Notes: generated from the sequence alone by a model not told the origin. Shown: positions 37,591 through 48,535, numbered from the stretch's first letter. The stretch is DNA of 64,000 bases from Streptomyces sp. NBC_00440 (GCF_036014215.1 NZ_CP107921.1:4584001-4648000), one strand, 5' to 3'. Program-made: numbers and translations.

Positions 37591-38019
37591 GACTGAGCAA
37601 CTCCCGGAATGCGCCAGGGTTACGGAGTGCTTCCGTTTGATTGCGTTCTGTTGATGAACAAGAGGCGCGCGGATGTGTTCAGGAGCGCCCGGATGTTCGC
37701 CCGTAGCTGAGGGGAACCGTCGCGCGCCGCATGGACTGTCAGTGTCTGCGGGTAAGACATACCTAGTGGGGAGGGGCGACACGCGGTTCAGGCGGTCTCA
37801 CGTTCGCCATCGGCGTACTGGAGACAGGGGTATCTGCCTGGCCTGCGGGAACATCGTCTCGCACCATCGGGTTGGAGCAGTTGTCGGCTGTTCGGGCCGG
37901 AGGCCATGGACGGGTGTCGGCAGTTGGAATGAGCTGTCCCGCCCCGCGGGACTAGCATGCGGAAGGACTGGGAGGGGACCGACCCCTCGCTGCCCGACCG
38001 CTCTGAGGAGCGATTAACG
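37591..38019. other. 429-bp intergenic region upstream of clpC
   Basis: No convincing gene: the plus-strand frame 37673-38017 has poor codon bias. The stretch from 37591 to about 37670 belongs to the promoter of the minus-strand gene and is comparatively AT-rich. The right part holds the candidate ClgR box and the clpC leader, ending in GAGGAG eight to nine nucleotides before ATG 38020. Confidence 0.6.
37802..37818. promoter_or_regulatory. Candidate ClgR binding site upstream of clpC
   Basis: GTTCGCCATCGGCGTAC fits the ClgR pattern GTTCGC/CGC-N5-GCG known for actinobacterial clp genes, including C before and G after the central trinucleotide and TAC after GCG. It lies about 200 bp before the clpC start. 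A weaker half-site (GTTCGCCCGTAGC) is near 37695. Confidence 0.55.
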
Positions 38020-40545
<2,526 letters not shown>

Positions 40546-40573
40546 CGCCGATGCGTTGAACGGCCCGAGCAGC

Positions 40574-40620
40574 GAAAGGGCGGCCCCGGAACCGGTCATC
40601 GGTTCCGGGGCCGCCCTTTC
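40574..40620 (+). terminator. Long perfect hairpin after clpC
   Basis: A 21-bp perfect stem: left arm 40574-40594 starting GAAAGGGCGGCCCC, loop GTCAT, right arm 40600-40620. It starts 29 nt after the clpC stop. There is no T-run beyond the arm, as is common in Streptomyces. It also serves the convergent hydrolase gene. Confidence 0.8.
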
Positions 40621-40668
40621 CGCGTCACCGGCAGCCCTGCCCTCGCCCGGGCCGGTGCCGTCCGCAGC

Positions 40669-41538
40669 TCACGCCTTCGCGAACTCCCGCAGATCCGCGG
40701 TGAGCCGGTCCCCGTGAGTGGCGAACAGGCCGTGCCCGGCGTTCTCGTATATCCGCAGCTCGGACTCCGGGATCAGCGCGGCCGAGCGGCGCCCGGTGAG
40801 GTCGAGGGGCGTCGAGGCGTCGTGCGTCCCGTGGACCACCAGCGCCGGGACATCGATCGCGGACATCTCCGGGGCGAGGTCCAGCGTGACGACCAGGTCG
40901 CACATGGCAGCCGTGGCACGCAGGGTCGCTCCGGTGCAGCGAGCTGCCAGATGGCTCATGTACGCGTCGGAGAGGCGGTTCTCCGGATGCCGGCCATCGG
41001 GGAGCCGGCGCTGGTTCTCGGGGAGCTGCAGAGCGAAGAAGGCATCGACCCCGTCCGCGAAGAACGCGTACCGGTCCCGGCGGATCGCCTCATTGCCTCT
41101 TTCCACGGCCGCCGGGTCCAGCCCGCCGGGATGGTCGGCGGTACGGACGAGCCCGGGCACCAGTCCCGCAACCAGTGCCAGCCGTGCCACCCGCGCGCTG
41201 CCGTGCCGGGTCAGATACCGGACGGCCTCCGCCGCGCCGAGCGAGTGCCCGACGAGCGTGACGTCCGTCAGGCCGAGATGGTCCAGGAGCGCCCCGATGT
41301 CGTCGGCGAGCGTGTCGAGATCGAACCCGCCCCACACGTCGTCGGACCGGCCGTGGCCGCGCCGGTCCAGGCCGACGCAGCGGTAGCCGTCGGCGGCCAG
41401 CGGAAGCATCTGGCGCTCCCACATCTCCGTACCGAAGTACGCGCTGTTGATGAAGACGAGGGTCCGGTCCGCCTCGCGGTCCCCGTAGTCGATGTAGTGC
41501 AGCCGGGTGCCATCGGTGGTGGTGGTGAAGTACGGCAT
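40669..41538 (-). CDS. Alpha/beta hydrolase
   Basis: 289-aa soluble alpha/beta hydrolase with no signal peptide. Oxyanion region INSAYFGTEMW, nucleophile elbow LVGHSLGAAEAV (Ser near residue 97), acid in VVHGTHDASTPLDL and catalytic His in YENAGHGLFATHGDRL. It resembles haloperoxidase/esterase-type hydrolases. ATG 41538 has GGGGAGG upstream; the frame beyond it is not coding-like. Substrate unknown. Confidence 0.88.
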   Translation of the reverse strand: MPYFTTTTDGTRLHYIDYGDREADRTLVFINSAYFGTEMWERQMLPLAADGYRCVGLDRRGHGRSDDVWGGFDLDTLADDIGALLDHLGLTDVTLVGHSLGAAEAVRYLTRHGSARVARLALVAGLVPGLVRTADHPGGLDPAAVERGNEAIRRDRYAFFADGVDAFFALQLPENQRRLPDGRHPENRLSDAYMSHLAARCTGATLRATAAMCDLVVTLDLAPEMSAIDVPALVVHGTHDASTPLDLTGRRSAALIPESELRIYENAGHGLFATHGDRLTADLREFAKA

Positions 41539-42044
41539 CGGGGCCTCCCCTGTCGGTCCGGGCTTCGGTGCTTGCAAGCCAAGAGCCTGCTGCAGACGCC
41601 GCCGCGGGTCGATTACGCCGGAGGTAATGGCACCAGGACCGACAGGGAAGGCCCCGCCGAAGGTCCCGAAACGGACAGGCGTTGGTCCCTCGCCGGTGAC
41701 ATGGGCCACAGGGGTGTTATGGCCTACTACCCGGCCTAGGGGGTGCGGTGCCGACGGCTGCCGGGCCTTCCGGACCGGGCCGCCCGGGACTTTCGGCCCT
41801 CGGCGGGCACGGACCGCGCGGGGCCGATCCTTGCCCGGGCGATCTGTGCTTAAACGTCCCCGTGCGGATCGGTGTCCATGGATGCGGGGCGGTCCGGGCC
41901 CGTGATCCGAGGGGACTTCTTCCGCGCTTGCCCTACGACGCAATGTCGTAGATGGGCGTTTTGGGTGCTACGCGGAATGGGTTACCAATGAGTGGTCCGC
42001 CCGACCTGTTCGGTTGGGTCCACTTACGTACGGAGATCCCACGT
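41539..42044. other. 506-bp intergenic region and M23 peptidase leader
   Basis: No gene seen on either strand. The distal part has two hairpins before the M23 gene. 41933-41951 is CTACGAC-GCAAT-GTCGTAG, with extra GCC/GGC closing pairs. 41991-42024 pairs AGTGG with CCACT and CCCGACC with GGTTGGG around TGTTC. These suggest a structured 5' leader. I could not match it to the ydaO c-di-AMP riboswitch that precedes some cell-wall hydrolases. Confidence 0.5.
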
Positions 42045-42737
42045 ATGCAGAAGCACACCACGTCCCACGTGTCCCGCCGGTCCCCGCTTCGCACCCGCGC
42101 TGCGGTCGTAGCCGCCGGGCTCGGAGTGTCGGTCGCGCTGGGAGCCGGGGTCGCGGTCGCTGCCGACGCACACCCGGCCACCGCAGCCGCAGGAACCCCG
42201 AACGTCGCCACCGCGCTCGCCCACCAGGCCAGCGCCCAGGCGAAGGCCGCCCAGCACACCGCCAAGACGGCGAAGGAGACCAAGGCCGCCAAGGCCGCCC
42301 AGGCGAAGAAGGCCGCCAACGAGTGGATCTCGCCCGTCGCGCACCCCGTGATCGGTGAGCCCTTCGGCGAGGCCGGCCACATGTGGTCCCACAAGCACTC
42401 GGGTCAGGACTTCGTCGTCCCGACCGGCACCGCGGTCATGGCCGCGCACGGCGGCACCGTCGTGAAGGCCGGCCCCAACGGCGGCGGCGACGGCCCGGCG
42501 TACGGCAACGCGATCGAGATCAAGCACAGCGACAACACGTACTCGCAGTACGCGCACCTGTCGGAGATCGACGTCCACATAGGCCAGACCGTGAAGACCG
42601 GTGAGGTCATCGCCAAGTCCGGTGCGACCGGCAACGTGACCGGCCCGCACCTGCACTTCGAGGTCCGCACGGGACCGAACTACGGCTCGGGCTTCAACCC
42701 GATGCCGTTCCTGAAGGCCCACGGCGTGAAGTTCTGA
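42045..42737 (+). CDS. Secreted M23 family peptidoglycan endopeptidase
   Basis: 230-aa exported peptidase that cuts peptidoglycan cross-bridges. Signal peptide: RRSPLRTRAAVVAAGLGVSV to GVAVAADAHPA, cleavage near residue 40. A Lys/Ala helix (AKAAQHTAKTAKETKAAKAA) follows. The LytM core has zinc ligands in HKHSGQDFVVPTGT (HxxxD) and HLHFEVRTGP (HxH). It has no LysM or SH3 domain. Its last 44 bp overlap the convergent TetR gene. Confidence 0.92.
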   Translation: MQKHTTSHVSRRSPLRTRAAVVAAGLGVSVALGAGVAVAADAHPATAAAGTPNVATALAHQASAQAKAAQHTAKTAKETKAAKAAQAKKAANEWISPVAHPVIGEPFGEAGHMWSHKHSGQDFVVPTGTAVMAAHGGTVVKAGPNGGGDGPAYGNAIEIKHSDNTYSQYAHLSEIDVHIGQTVKTGEVIAKSGATGNVTGPHLHFEVRTGPNYGSGFNPMPFLKAHGVKF

Positions 42738-43326
42738 CCTGCTCGGTCGGATCCTGACGCCCCGCGCCCGCCTCCAGATGGGCCTGGGTCATGAGATCGA
42801 TGGCGACTTCGAGGACAGCCTTGCGCTTGTCCTCGGGGTCGCCTTCGGCGTCTTTCAGGGCGAACGATCCCGCGTGCATGGTGAACAGCGCGGAGAAGCA
42901 GCGGACCTGGTCGGTCAGTGACGCGTCGGGCGCTCTGACCAGGTCGAGCAGGAGCAGCATCCGGTTCTTGAAGTTCTCGCCAACGCTCAACTCCCGTACC
43001 GTCCCCTGGTTCTCCTGCATGAAGCGGAAGAGCGGCGCCGCGCCTCTGAGCGCTTCGCTGTAGCGCCGCAGGACCTCCGTCTTCGTCTCCAGGCTGCGCG
43101 GCCGGCCCTGGCCCCACGCGATGACCTCGTCGATGGGTGCCGAGAGGTCGTGGAAGAGGCTGATGAGGATGTCTTCCTTGGTCTTGAAGTGGTAGTACAG
43201 CGCCGCCTTGGTGACATCGAGCTTCTCGGCGATCTCCCGGAGCGAGGTCTTCTCGTATCCCTGCTCGACGAAGAGGTCCAGCGCGACGTCCTGGATCCGC
43301 TGGCGGGTGTTTCCTCTGCTGCCCAT
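42694..43326 (-). CDS. TetR-family repressor of the adjacent efflux pump
   Basis: 210-aa repressor. The N-terminal helix-turn-helix is RQRIQDVALDLFVEQGYEKTSL followed by REIAEKLDVTKAALYYHFKTKEDIL. The C-terminal ligand/dimer domain is all helical. It is divergent from a 14-TM MFS exporter, with a large inverted repeat between them, the standard layout for drug-responsive control. Inducer unknown. Confidence 0.93.
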   Translation of the reverse strand: MGSRGNTRQRIQDVALDLFVEQGYEKTSLREIAEKLDVTKAALYYHFKTKEDILISLFHDLSAPIDEVIAWGQGRPRSLETKTEVLRRYSEALRGAAPLFRFMQENQGTVRELSVGENFKNRMLLLLDLVRAPDASLTDQVRCFSALFTMHAGSFALKDAEGDPEDKRKAVLEVAIDLMTQAHLEAGAGRQDPTEQVRTSRRGPSGTASG

Positions 43327-43343
43327 TGGTGCTCTCCCGCGAT

Positions 43344-43416
43344 ACTTACTTGACGCCCGGCTAGTACAAGGCTACCTTCTCTCGGTGTAATCAAACTAGC
43401 CGGGCGGCAAGTAAGT
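43344..43416. promoter_or_regulatory. 22-bp inverted-repeat operators and efflux promoter
   Basis: Arms at 43344-43365 (starting ACTTACTTGACGCC) and 43395-43416 match in inverted orientation at 21 of 22 positions, with a 29-bp spacer. The left arm contains TTGACG (43350-43355), which with TACCTT (43373-43378) and a 17-bp spacer makes a good promoter for the MFS gene. Repressor binding would cover the -35 box. The right arm offers the corresponding site for the tetR promoter. Confidence 0.75.
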
Positions 43417-43459
43417 AAACAGACCGAGGCCCGGCAGGTTCAGGGGAGTGGTGGGGTAC

Positions 43460-45010
43460 GTGTCGGAAACCGCAGAACTGGCGAGATCGGAAGCGGGGGG
43501 CAAGACCGAGCCACAGCCGCGCAGCGTCCGGGTGGTGCTGTTCGCGCTGATGATCGCGATGTTGCTCGCGATGCTCGACAACATGATCGTGAACACCGCG
43601 ATGCCGACCATCGTCGGCGAGTTGGGCGGGCTGGCACACCTGTCCTGGGTGGTGACCGCGTACACACTGGCGACGGCGGCCTCCACGCCCATCTGGGGCA
43701 AGGTCGGCGACATGTACGGGCGCAAGGGCGCCTTCCTCGCCTCCATCGTGATCTTCCTGATCGGCTCCGCGCTGAGCGGGATGGCGCAGGACATGAGCCA
43801 GCTCATCGGTTTCCGGGCCATCCAGGGCCTCGGCGCCGGCGGCCTGATGGTCGGCGTCATGGCGATCATCGGCGACCTGATTCCGCCGCGTGAGCGCGGC
43901 AAGTACCAGGGCATGATGGCCGGCGTCATGGCGGTCGCGATGATCGGCGGGCCGCTCGTCGGCGGTGCCATCACCGACCACCTCGGCTGGCGCTGGACCT
44001 TCTACATCAACCTGCCGCTGGGCGCGGTCGCGCTCGCCATGGTCACGACCGTGCTGCACCTGCCCAAGAAGCGGTCCCGGGGGCGGATCGACTATCTCGG
44101 TACGGCGCTGCTCACCATCGGCATCGTCTCGATCGTGCTGGTCACCACCTGGGGCGGTACGCAGTACGCCTGGGGCTCGGCCATCGTCATGGAGCTCATC
44201 TTCATCGGCGTCGCCGCGCTGATCGGCTTCGTCTTCTGGGAGACCAAGGCCGCCGAACCGATCGTGCCGCTGCACATCTTCCGCAGCCGCAACTTCACAC
44301 TGATGTCGGTCATCGGCTTCCTGACCGGATTCGTGATGTTCGGCGCGATGCTCTTCCTGCCGCTGTTCCAGCAGTCGGTGCAGGGCGCGTCCGCGACCAA
44401 CTCCGGTCTGCTGCTGATGCCCATGCTGCTGGCGATGATGGCCGTCTCGCTCGTCGCGGGCCGGATCACCACCAACACCGGCAAGTACAAGGTCTTCCCG
44501 ATCGCGGGCGGCGCCCTGATGATCGTCGGGCTGTATCTGCTGTCCACGATGGACGTCCACACCACCCGGCTGACGACCGGTGTCTACATGGCCGTGGTCG
44601 GCGCCGGTATGGGCTTCCTGATGCAGATCACCATGCTGGTCGCGCAGAACAGCGTCGAGATGAAGGACATGGGCGTCGCCTCGTCCTCGACCACCCTCTT
44701 CCGTACGCTCGGCTCCTCCTTCGGCGTCTCGATCATGGGTGCGCTCTTCACCAGCAAGGTGCAGGACGAGATGACCGCGCGGATGGGCAAGGGCGTCTCG
44801 CTCCCCTCGGCGCAGCTGGACGCGGCGAGCCTGGCGAAGCTGCCGGAGAAGGCCCGGGACGCGTACCAGTACGCGGTCGCCGCGGGAACCCACGGCGGAT
44901 TCCTGCTGGGTGCCGTCGCCGGACTCGCGGTCATCGCGGCCGCCGTCTTCGTCAAGGAAGTCGCCCTGCGCGGCGGGCCTGACGCCCCCGCACCGGTGCA
45001 GGAGCCGTAG
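43460..45010 (+). CDS. MFS drug exporter, DHA2/EmrB-QacA type (14 TM)
   Basis: Proton-coupled multidrug exporter of about 516 aa with 14 predicted TM helices. Motif A is GKVGDMYGRKGAF, motif C-like LGWRWTFYINLPLG follows the RAIQGLGAGGLMVGVMAII stretch, and the N-terminal LDNMIVNTAMPTIVGEL (motif D1) is typical of EmrB. GTG 43460 has GGGGAG eleven nucleotides upstream; GTG 43448 is the first alternative. Controlled by the divergent TetR. Substrate unknown. Confidence 0.92.
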   Translation: MSETAELARSEAGGKTEPQPRSVRVVLFALMIAMLLAMLDNMIVNTAMPTIVGELGGLAHLSWVVTAYTLATAASTPIWGKVGDMYGRKGAFLASIVIFLIGSALSGMAQDMSQLIGFRAIQGLGAGGLMVGVMAIIGDLIPPRERGKYQGMMAGVMAVAMIGGPLVGGAITDHLGWRWTFYINLPLGAVALAMVTTVLHLPKKRSRGRIDYLGTALLTIGIVSIVLVTTWGGTQYAWGSAIVMELIFIGVAALIGFVFWETKAAEPIVPLHIFRSRNFTLMSVIGFLTGFVMFGAMLFLPLFQQSVQGASATNSGLLLMPMLLAMMAVSLVAGRITTNTGKYKVFPIAGGALMIVGLYLLSTMDVHTTRLTTGVYMAVVGAGMGFLMQITMLVAQNSVEMKDMGVASSSTTLFRTLGSSFGVSIMGALFTSKVQDEMTARMGKGVSLPSAQLDAASLAKLPEKARDAYQYAVAAGTHGGFLLGAVAGLAVIAAAVFVKEVALRGGPDAPAPVQEP

Positions 45011-45028
45011 GCCGCAGTACGTGTACGA

Positions 45029-45067
45029 GAGCGGGCCCCGGATGCGCGATGCATCCGGGGCCCGCTC
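45029..45067. terminator. Bidirectional terminator between MFS exporter and cseC
   Basis: Perfect 17-bp stem: left arm 45029-45045 (GAGCGGGCCCCGGATGC), 5-nt loop GCGAT, right arm 45051-45067. It lies 18 nt after the MFS stop and 43 nt beyond the cseC stop, between convergent genes. Confidence 0.8.
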
Positions 45068-45109
45068 CGTACGCGTACATATACCGGCGCCGTCGCCGCC
45101 GTTATGTGG

Positions 45110-46423
45110 TCACGAGGGCCGGGTCAGGGCGCGGAAGCTTCCCGTGACGGTCGGCGCGTGTTCCGGGAGCCAGAGCACCGCGATGGCGCCGCCCGTCTCC
45201 TTCGCCCCCTCCGGTGCCGCGTTGCGGAACGTCAGCCGCGCCCCGAGCACCTTGGCCTGCCCGGCCGCGATCGTCAGCCCCAGACCGTGCCCGACACCCG
45301 CCCGGTCGCTGCTGCCCGTACGGAAGCGGCTCGGCCCGTCCCGCAGCAGCGTGTCGGGGAAGCCGGGCCCGTGGTCGCGCACCCGCACCACCCGTCCCTC
45401 GACCGTGACCTCCACCGGCGTCCCGCCGTGCTTGGCCGCGTTGCCGAGGAGATTGCCGAGGATCCGCTCCAGGCGCCGCGGATCGGTGTTGACCCAGGAC
45501 TCGTGCACCACCCGGACCTGCGCGTCCGGCGCCACTATCGACACCCGGCGGCTGACGAACTCGCCCAGCGCGATCTCCTGGAGCTCGGCCCGCTCGGACG
45601 CGCTGTCCAGCCTGGCCACCTCCAGTACGTCCTCGACCAGGGTCCGCAGCGCCTGCGCCCGGTTGCGTACCAGCTCGGTCGGCCTGCCGGGCGGCAGCAG
45701 CTCCGCGGCCGTCAGCAGCCCGGTCACCGGCGTACGCAGCTCGTGCGCGATATCGGCCGTGACCCGGCGCTCGGCCTCCACCCGCTCCTGCAGGGTGTCG
45801 GTCATCGCGTCCACGGCGCGGGCCAGCTCATCCGTCTCGTCCCGTACGAAACCGCCGATGGCGGCCCGCACCCGGACGTCCGTGCCGCCCTGTGCCACCT
45901 TGGTCGCGGCCGCGGCCGCCTTGCGCAGCCGCCGCGAGAGCTGGCCGCCGATCAGCACGCCCAGCGCGCTGCCCCCGAGCACCACCGAGACCGAGCCGAT
46001 GATCAGCGCCCGGTCGAGGTCCTGCAGGACGGAGGCGCTGCTGCCGTAACGGCTGTGCAGTGAGAGCACGTCGCCGTCGGAGAGCGGGGCGGCCGCCCAG
46101 ACGTCGGGGATCCCGTTGGAGTGCTCGACGACCAGGGTGGAGATCCGGTTCTCGGCGGCCCGGCGCCGCAGCTCCCTGGGCAGGCTGGGGTCATTGACCT
46201 TGGAGCCGAGCTGCGGCTGCTGCTGTTGTTGCTTCTTCGCCTCGAAGAGCCGCAGGGCGAACTGGAGCCGGACGACCTGAGTGTCCCGTGCGTTGTCGAG
46301 CATGGAGACGCGGGCCGCGTTGTGGACGACGAGGCTGAGCGCGACAGCGATGAGCGCGCCGACCCCGGCGATGGCGATGCTGATCTTCCACCGGACGCCG
46401 GTGCGCAGGGCGAGGTGCTTCAT
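45110..46423 (-). CDS. cseC: Cell-envelope-stress sensor histidine kinase CseC
   Basis: Membrane kinase of the SigE system, which responds to cell-wall damage. 437 aa: TM1 at about residues 12-34, an extracytoplasmic sensor region with a poly-Gln tract (KKQQQQQPQ), TM2 near 145-168, then a HAMP domain. The phosphoacceptor is the His in RRVTADIAHELRTPVTG. The HATPase part has NLLGNAAKHGG, VRDHGPGFPDTLL and GHGLGLTIAAGQ. ATG 46423 has AGGA nine nucleotides upstream. The start is displaced from cseB by an unusual 116-bp duplication/insertion. Confidence 0.93.
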   Translation of the reverse strand: MKHLALRTGVRWKISIAIAGVGALIAVALSLVVHNAARVSMLDNARDTQVVRLQFALRLFEAKKQQQQQPQLGSKVNDPSLPRELRRRAAENRISTLVVEHSNGIPDVWAAAPLSDGDVLSLHSRYGSSASVLQDLDRALIIGSVSVVLGGSALGVLIGGQLSRRLRKAAAAATKVAQGGTDVRVRAAIGGFVRDETDELARAVDAMTDTLQERVEAERRVTADIAHELRTPVTGLLTAAELLPPGRPTELVRNRAQALRTLVEDVLEVARLDSASERAELQEIALGEFVSRRVSIVAPDAQVRVVHESWVNTDPRRLERILGNLLGNAAKHGGTPVEVTVEGRVVRVRDHGPGFPDTLLRDGPSRFRTGSSDRAGVGHGLGLTIAAGQAKVLGARLTFRNAAPEGAKETGGAIAVLWLPEHAPTVTGSFRALTRPS

Positions 46424-46540
46424 GTCGGCGTTCCTGTTCGACGCGGGCCGACCACGGGGCTTCTCCGGCCGGGGGTCCGGGGGTTGTCCCCCGGTGGACG
46501 CAGCCACCGGACGCCGGTGCGCAGGGCGAGGTGCTTCATG
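46388..46540 (-). repeat. 37-bp direct duplication of the cseC start with 79-bp insert
   Basis: 46388-46424 and 46504-46540 are identical 37-bp copies, each containing the cseC ATG and next 11 codons. The upstream copy overlaps the cseB stop as ATGA (46536-46539) but runs 39 codons out of frame into a TGA that overlaps the real ATG at 46423. The 79 bp between them contain a GC-rich palindrome (CCGGGGG-TTGT-CCCCCGG at 46477-46494). Confidence 0.85.
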
Positions 46541-47234
46541 CCTTCAGCTTGTATCCGAAGCCGCGGACCGTTTCGATCCGGTCCTGTCCGATCTTTGTCC
46601 GCAGCCGCTGCACATGGACGTCCACGACCCGGGTGTCACCGCCCCAGCCGTAGTCCCAGACCCGCTCCAGGAGCTTGTCGCGGGAGAGCACCGTGCCCGG
46701 CGCCGAAGAGAACTCCAGGAGCAGCCGCATCTCGGTCGGGGTCAGCGCCACATGGGTGCCGCTCCTGCGCACCTCCATGCCCTCCGTGTCGACCTCGATG
46801 TCGCCGAAGGCCAGCACGCCGCGCTCGTCCGGCTCGGCGTCACTGTCCGTACCTGTGCCGCTCGCATGTCCGAACCGGCGGAGAACGGCCCGGATGCGGG
46901 CCACCAGGACCGCGCCGTCGAACGGCTTGGTCACGTAGTCGTCGGCTCCGGCCTCCAGCCCCAGCACCACGTCGATCGAGTCGGCGCGGGCCGACAGCAT
47001 GATCACCGGGACGGTCGACTGGTCACGGATCCGGCGGCACAGGGAGACCCCGTCAAGCCCCGGCAGCATGACGTCGAGCAGGGCGATGTCGGGCTGGTTG
47101 GTGCGGAACGCGTCGAGTCCGGAGAGCCCGTCGGGCATCGCGGTGACGCGGAAACCGTCCCGTTCCAGGGCGAGCTGTGTCGCCTCGCGGATCACATCGT
47201 CGTCCTCGACGAAGAGGACATGGGTCTCGGCCAT
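46536..47234 (-). CDS. cseB: Response regulator CseB (OmpR family)
   Basis: 232-aa OmpR/PhoB-type regulator that activates sigE. The receiver has VLFVEDDDVIREA, phospho-Asp in IALLDVMLPGLDG and the Lys in DDYVTKPFD. A short acidic linker joins the winged helix: LTPTEMRLLLEFSSAPGTVLSRDKLLE and RVVDVHVQRLRTKIG. It follows cseA by 12 bp. Its stop codon lies in an ATGA with the duplicated cseC start. Confidence 0.95.
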   Translation of the reverse strand: MAETHVLFVEDDDVIREATQLALERDGFRVTAMPDGLSGLDAFRTNQPDIALLDVMLPGLDGVSLCRRIRDQSTVPVIMLSARADSIDVVLGLEAGADDYVTKPFDGAVLVARIRAVLRRFGHASGTGTDSDAEPDERGVLAFGDIEVDTEGMEVRRSGTHVALTPTEMRLLLEFSSAPGTVLSRDKLLERVWDYGWGGDTRVVDVHVQRLRTKIGQDRIETVRGFGYKLKA

Positions 47235-47246
47235 CCCGCTGCTCTC

Positions 47247-47996
47247 TCAGTTGCTGGGGCTGGTGGTGGCGGTGTCCCCGCCGGTGTCTCCGTCGGTGTC
47301 CCCATCACCGACCGCCCGGCTGAAGTCGGTGTGCACGGCGTCGGTCTGCGCGAACTTGTTGTTCGTCCAGTGGTACGTGATGACGTCCTCGCTCGACGCG
47401 TACGACATCGAGTCGCCCTTCGCGTACTGCTGCTTCGTCACCACGAGATCGCCCCGGTCGATCTCGGAGTAGACGGGCGCGGCCTCCGAGCCGAAGACGT
47501 TCTTGTACGAGCCGCCGTGCGCGCGGTAGACGTACGTGGCGACCCCCACCGCACTGCGGCACGTCATCACGTTCACCACGACATCGGCGACGTCGCCGCC
47601 GGTCAGCCGCGCGTACGAGACGTCGACCGGGTAGTCGCTGCCCGAGCACGGCTTGAGGTCGCGCTTGACCGCCGGGCTGACCATCGGGTCCTGCTTCAGG
47701 AGACCCACCGGGTTCACCCGCTCGCCGGGCTTGGTCGCGGCCGCCGACCCCGGATCCTTGGTGGGCGCGACCGCGGGGACCGAATGGGCCGCTCCCTCGT
47801 CGCGTGTCCCCGTACCACCCGAGTCGCAGCCCGCCACGAACAGGCCGACGACGGCGAGCCCGGCCACCGCCGTGACGCTCGCCGCCAGAGTGCCTCTTCT
47901 GGTTCTGGCCACCCTGGACCCGGCCACTGCACCCCGGCCGTCGTCGTCTCCGGGGCCGCCCGGACCGTCCTCCGGGCCCTCTGTCAGGCCGCGCAC
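47247..47996 (-). CDS. cseA: Lipoprotein CseA, negative modulator of the SigE system
   Basis: Extracytoplasmic lipoprotein that damps CseBC signalling in S. coelicolor. The lipobox is GLFVAGC, Cys near residue 57 from GTG 47996. The mature domain has ETPV-less, Gly/Asp-rich ends and a compact core (CSGSDYPVDVSYARLTGGDV, VVNVMTCRSAVGVATYVYRA) with two Cys that could pair. GTG 47996 overlaps sigE, with GGGAG upstream, fitting translational coupling. GTG 47912 would start directly at a classical signal peptide (VARTRRGTLAASV) and is a real alternative. Confidence 0.9.
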   Translation of the reverse strand: MRGLTEGPEDGPGGPGDDDGRGAVAGSRVARTRRGTLAASVTAVAGLAVVGLFVAGCDSGGTGTRDEGAAHSVPAVAPTKDPGSAAATKPGERVNPVGLLKQDPMVSPAVKRDLKPCSGSDYPVDVSYARLTGGDVADVVVNVMTCRSAVGVATYVYRAHGGSYKNVFGSEAAPVYSEIDRGDLVVTKQQYAKGDSMSYASSEDVITYHWTNNKFAQTDAVHTDFSRAVGDGDTDGDTGGDTATTSPSN

Positions 47997-48535
47997 CGCT
48001 CCCGCCCCATCTCTTGTTCCCCACGGATCAGCGCACGCGCGTCGATGTCGCGGCTCTCCAGCTCCTGCCTGAGCCGTGCAAGGGCCCGGTGCAGTGTGCT
48101 CTTCACCGTACCGGCCGACATGCCCAGTGCGGCAGCCGTCTCCTCGGTGCTCATCTGCTCCCAGTGTCGCAGGACGACCACACTGCGCTGCTTGGGAGCG
48201 AGCACCTTCAGGATGTCCATCAGCAGCGCGCGGTCCGCGTGCTGCTCCGTGCCGTCCTCGACGCTCGCGTCGGGCAGCTGCTCGGTGGGGACCTCCTCCA
48301 GCCTGCGGGCGCGCCACCACTCCGTACGGGTGTTGATCATGACGCGGCGGAGGTAGGCGTCGGCCAGCGACTTGTCGGCGATGCCCTCCCAGCGGCGGTA
48401 GGTGCGCGCCAGCGCGGTCTGCAGCAGGTCCTGGGCGTCGACGGGGTCGGGCACCAGCCGGCGGGCGCTCCGCAGCAGGGCGTCCTGCCTGGTGCGTACA
48501 TACTCCTCGAATTCGAGCACCTCACCGTGCGCCAT
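47984..48535 (-). CDS. sigE: ECF sigma factor SigE
   Basis: Sigma factor for the cell-envelope stress regulon, which recognises GGAAC-type -35 sites. 183 aa: region 2 is FEEYVRTRQDALLRSARRLV to DAYLRRVMINTRTEWWRAR, and region 4 is LAPKQRSVVVLRHWEQMSTEETAAAL then SAGTVKSTLHRALARLR. No anti-sigma gene is adjacent; control is by CseBC. ATG 48535 has GGAGG upstream. The order sigE-cseA-cseB-cseC is the signature of this locus in Streptomyces. Confidence 0.95.
   Translation of the reverse strand: MAHGEVLEFEEYVRTRQDALLRSARRLVPDPVDAQDLLQTALARTYRRWEGIADKSLADAYLRRVMINTRTEWWRARRLEEVPTEQLPDASVEDGTEQHADRALLMDILKVLAPKQRSVVVLRHWEQMSTEETAAALGMSAGTVKSTLHRALARLRQELESRDIDARALIRGEQEMGRERCAA

Noticed and set aside
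37673..38017. 114-codon frame before clpC
   Set aside because: Poor codon bias and no ribosome-binding site; the region looks like a promoter.
41539..42044. c-di-AMP (ydaO) riboswitch upstream of the M23 gene
   Set aside because: I could not find the conserved core; only generic hairpins are visible.
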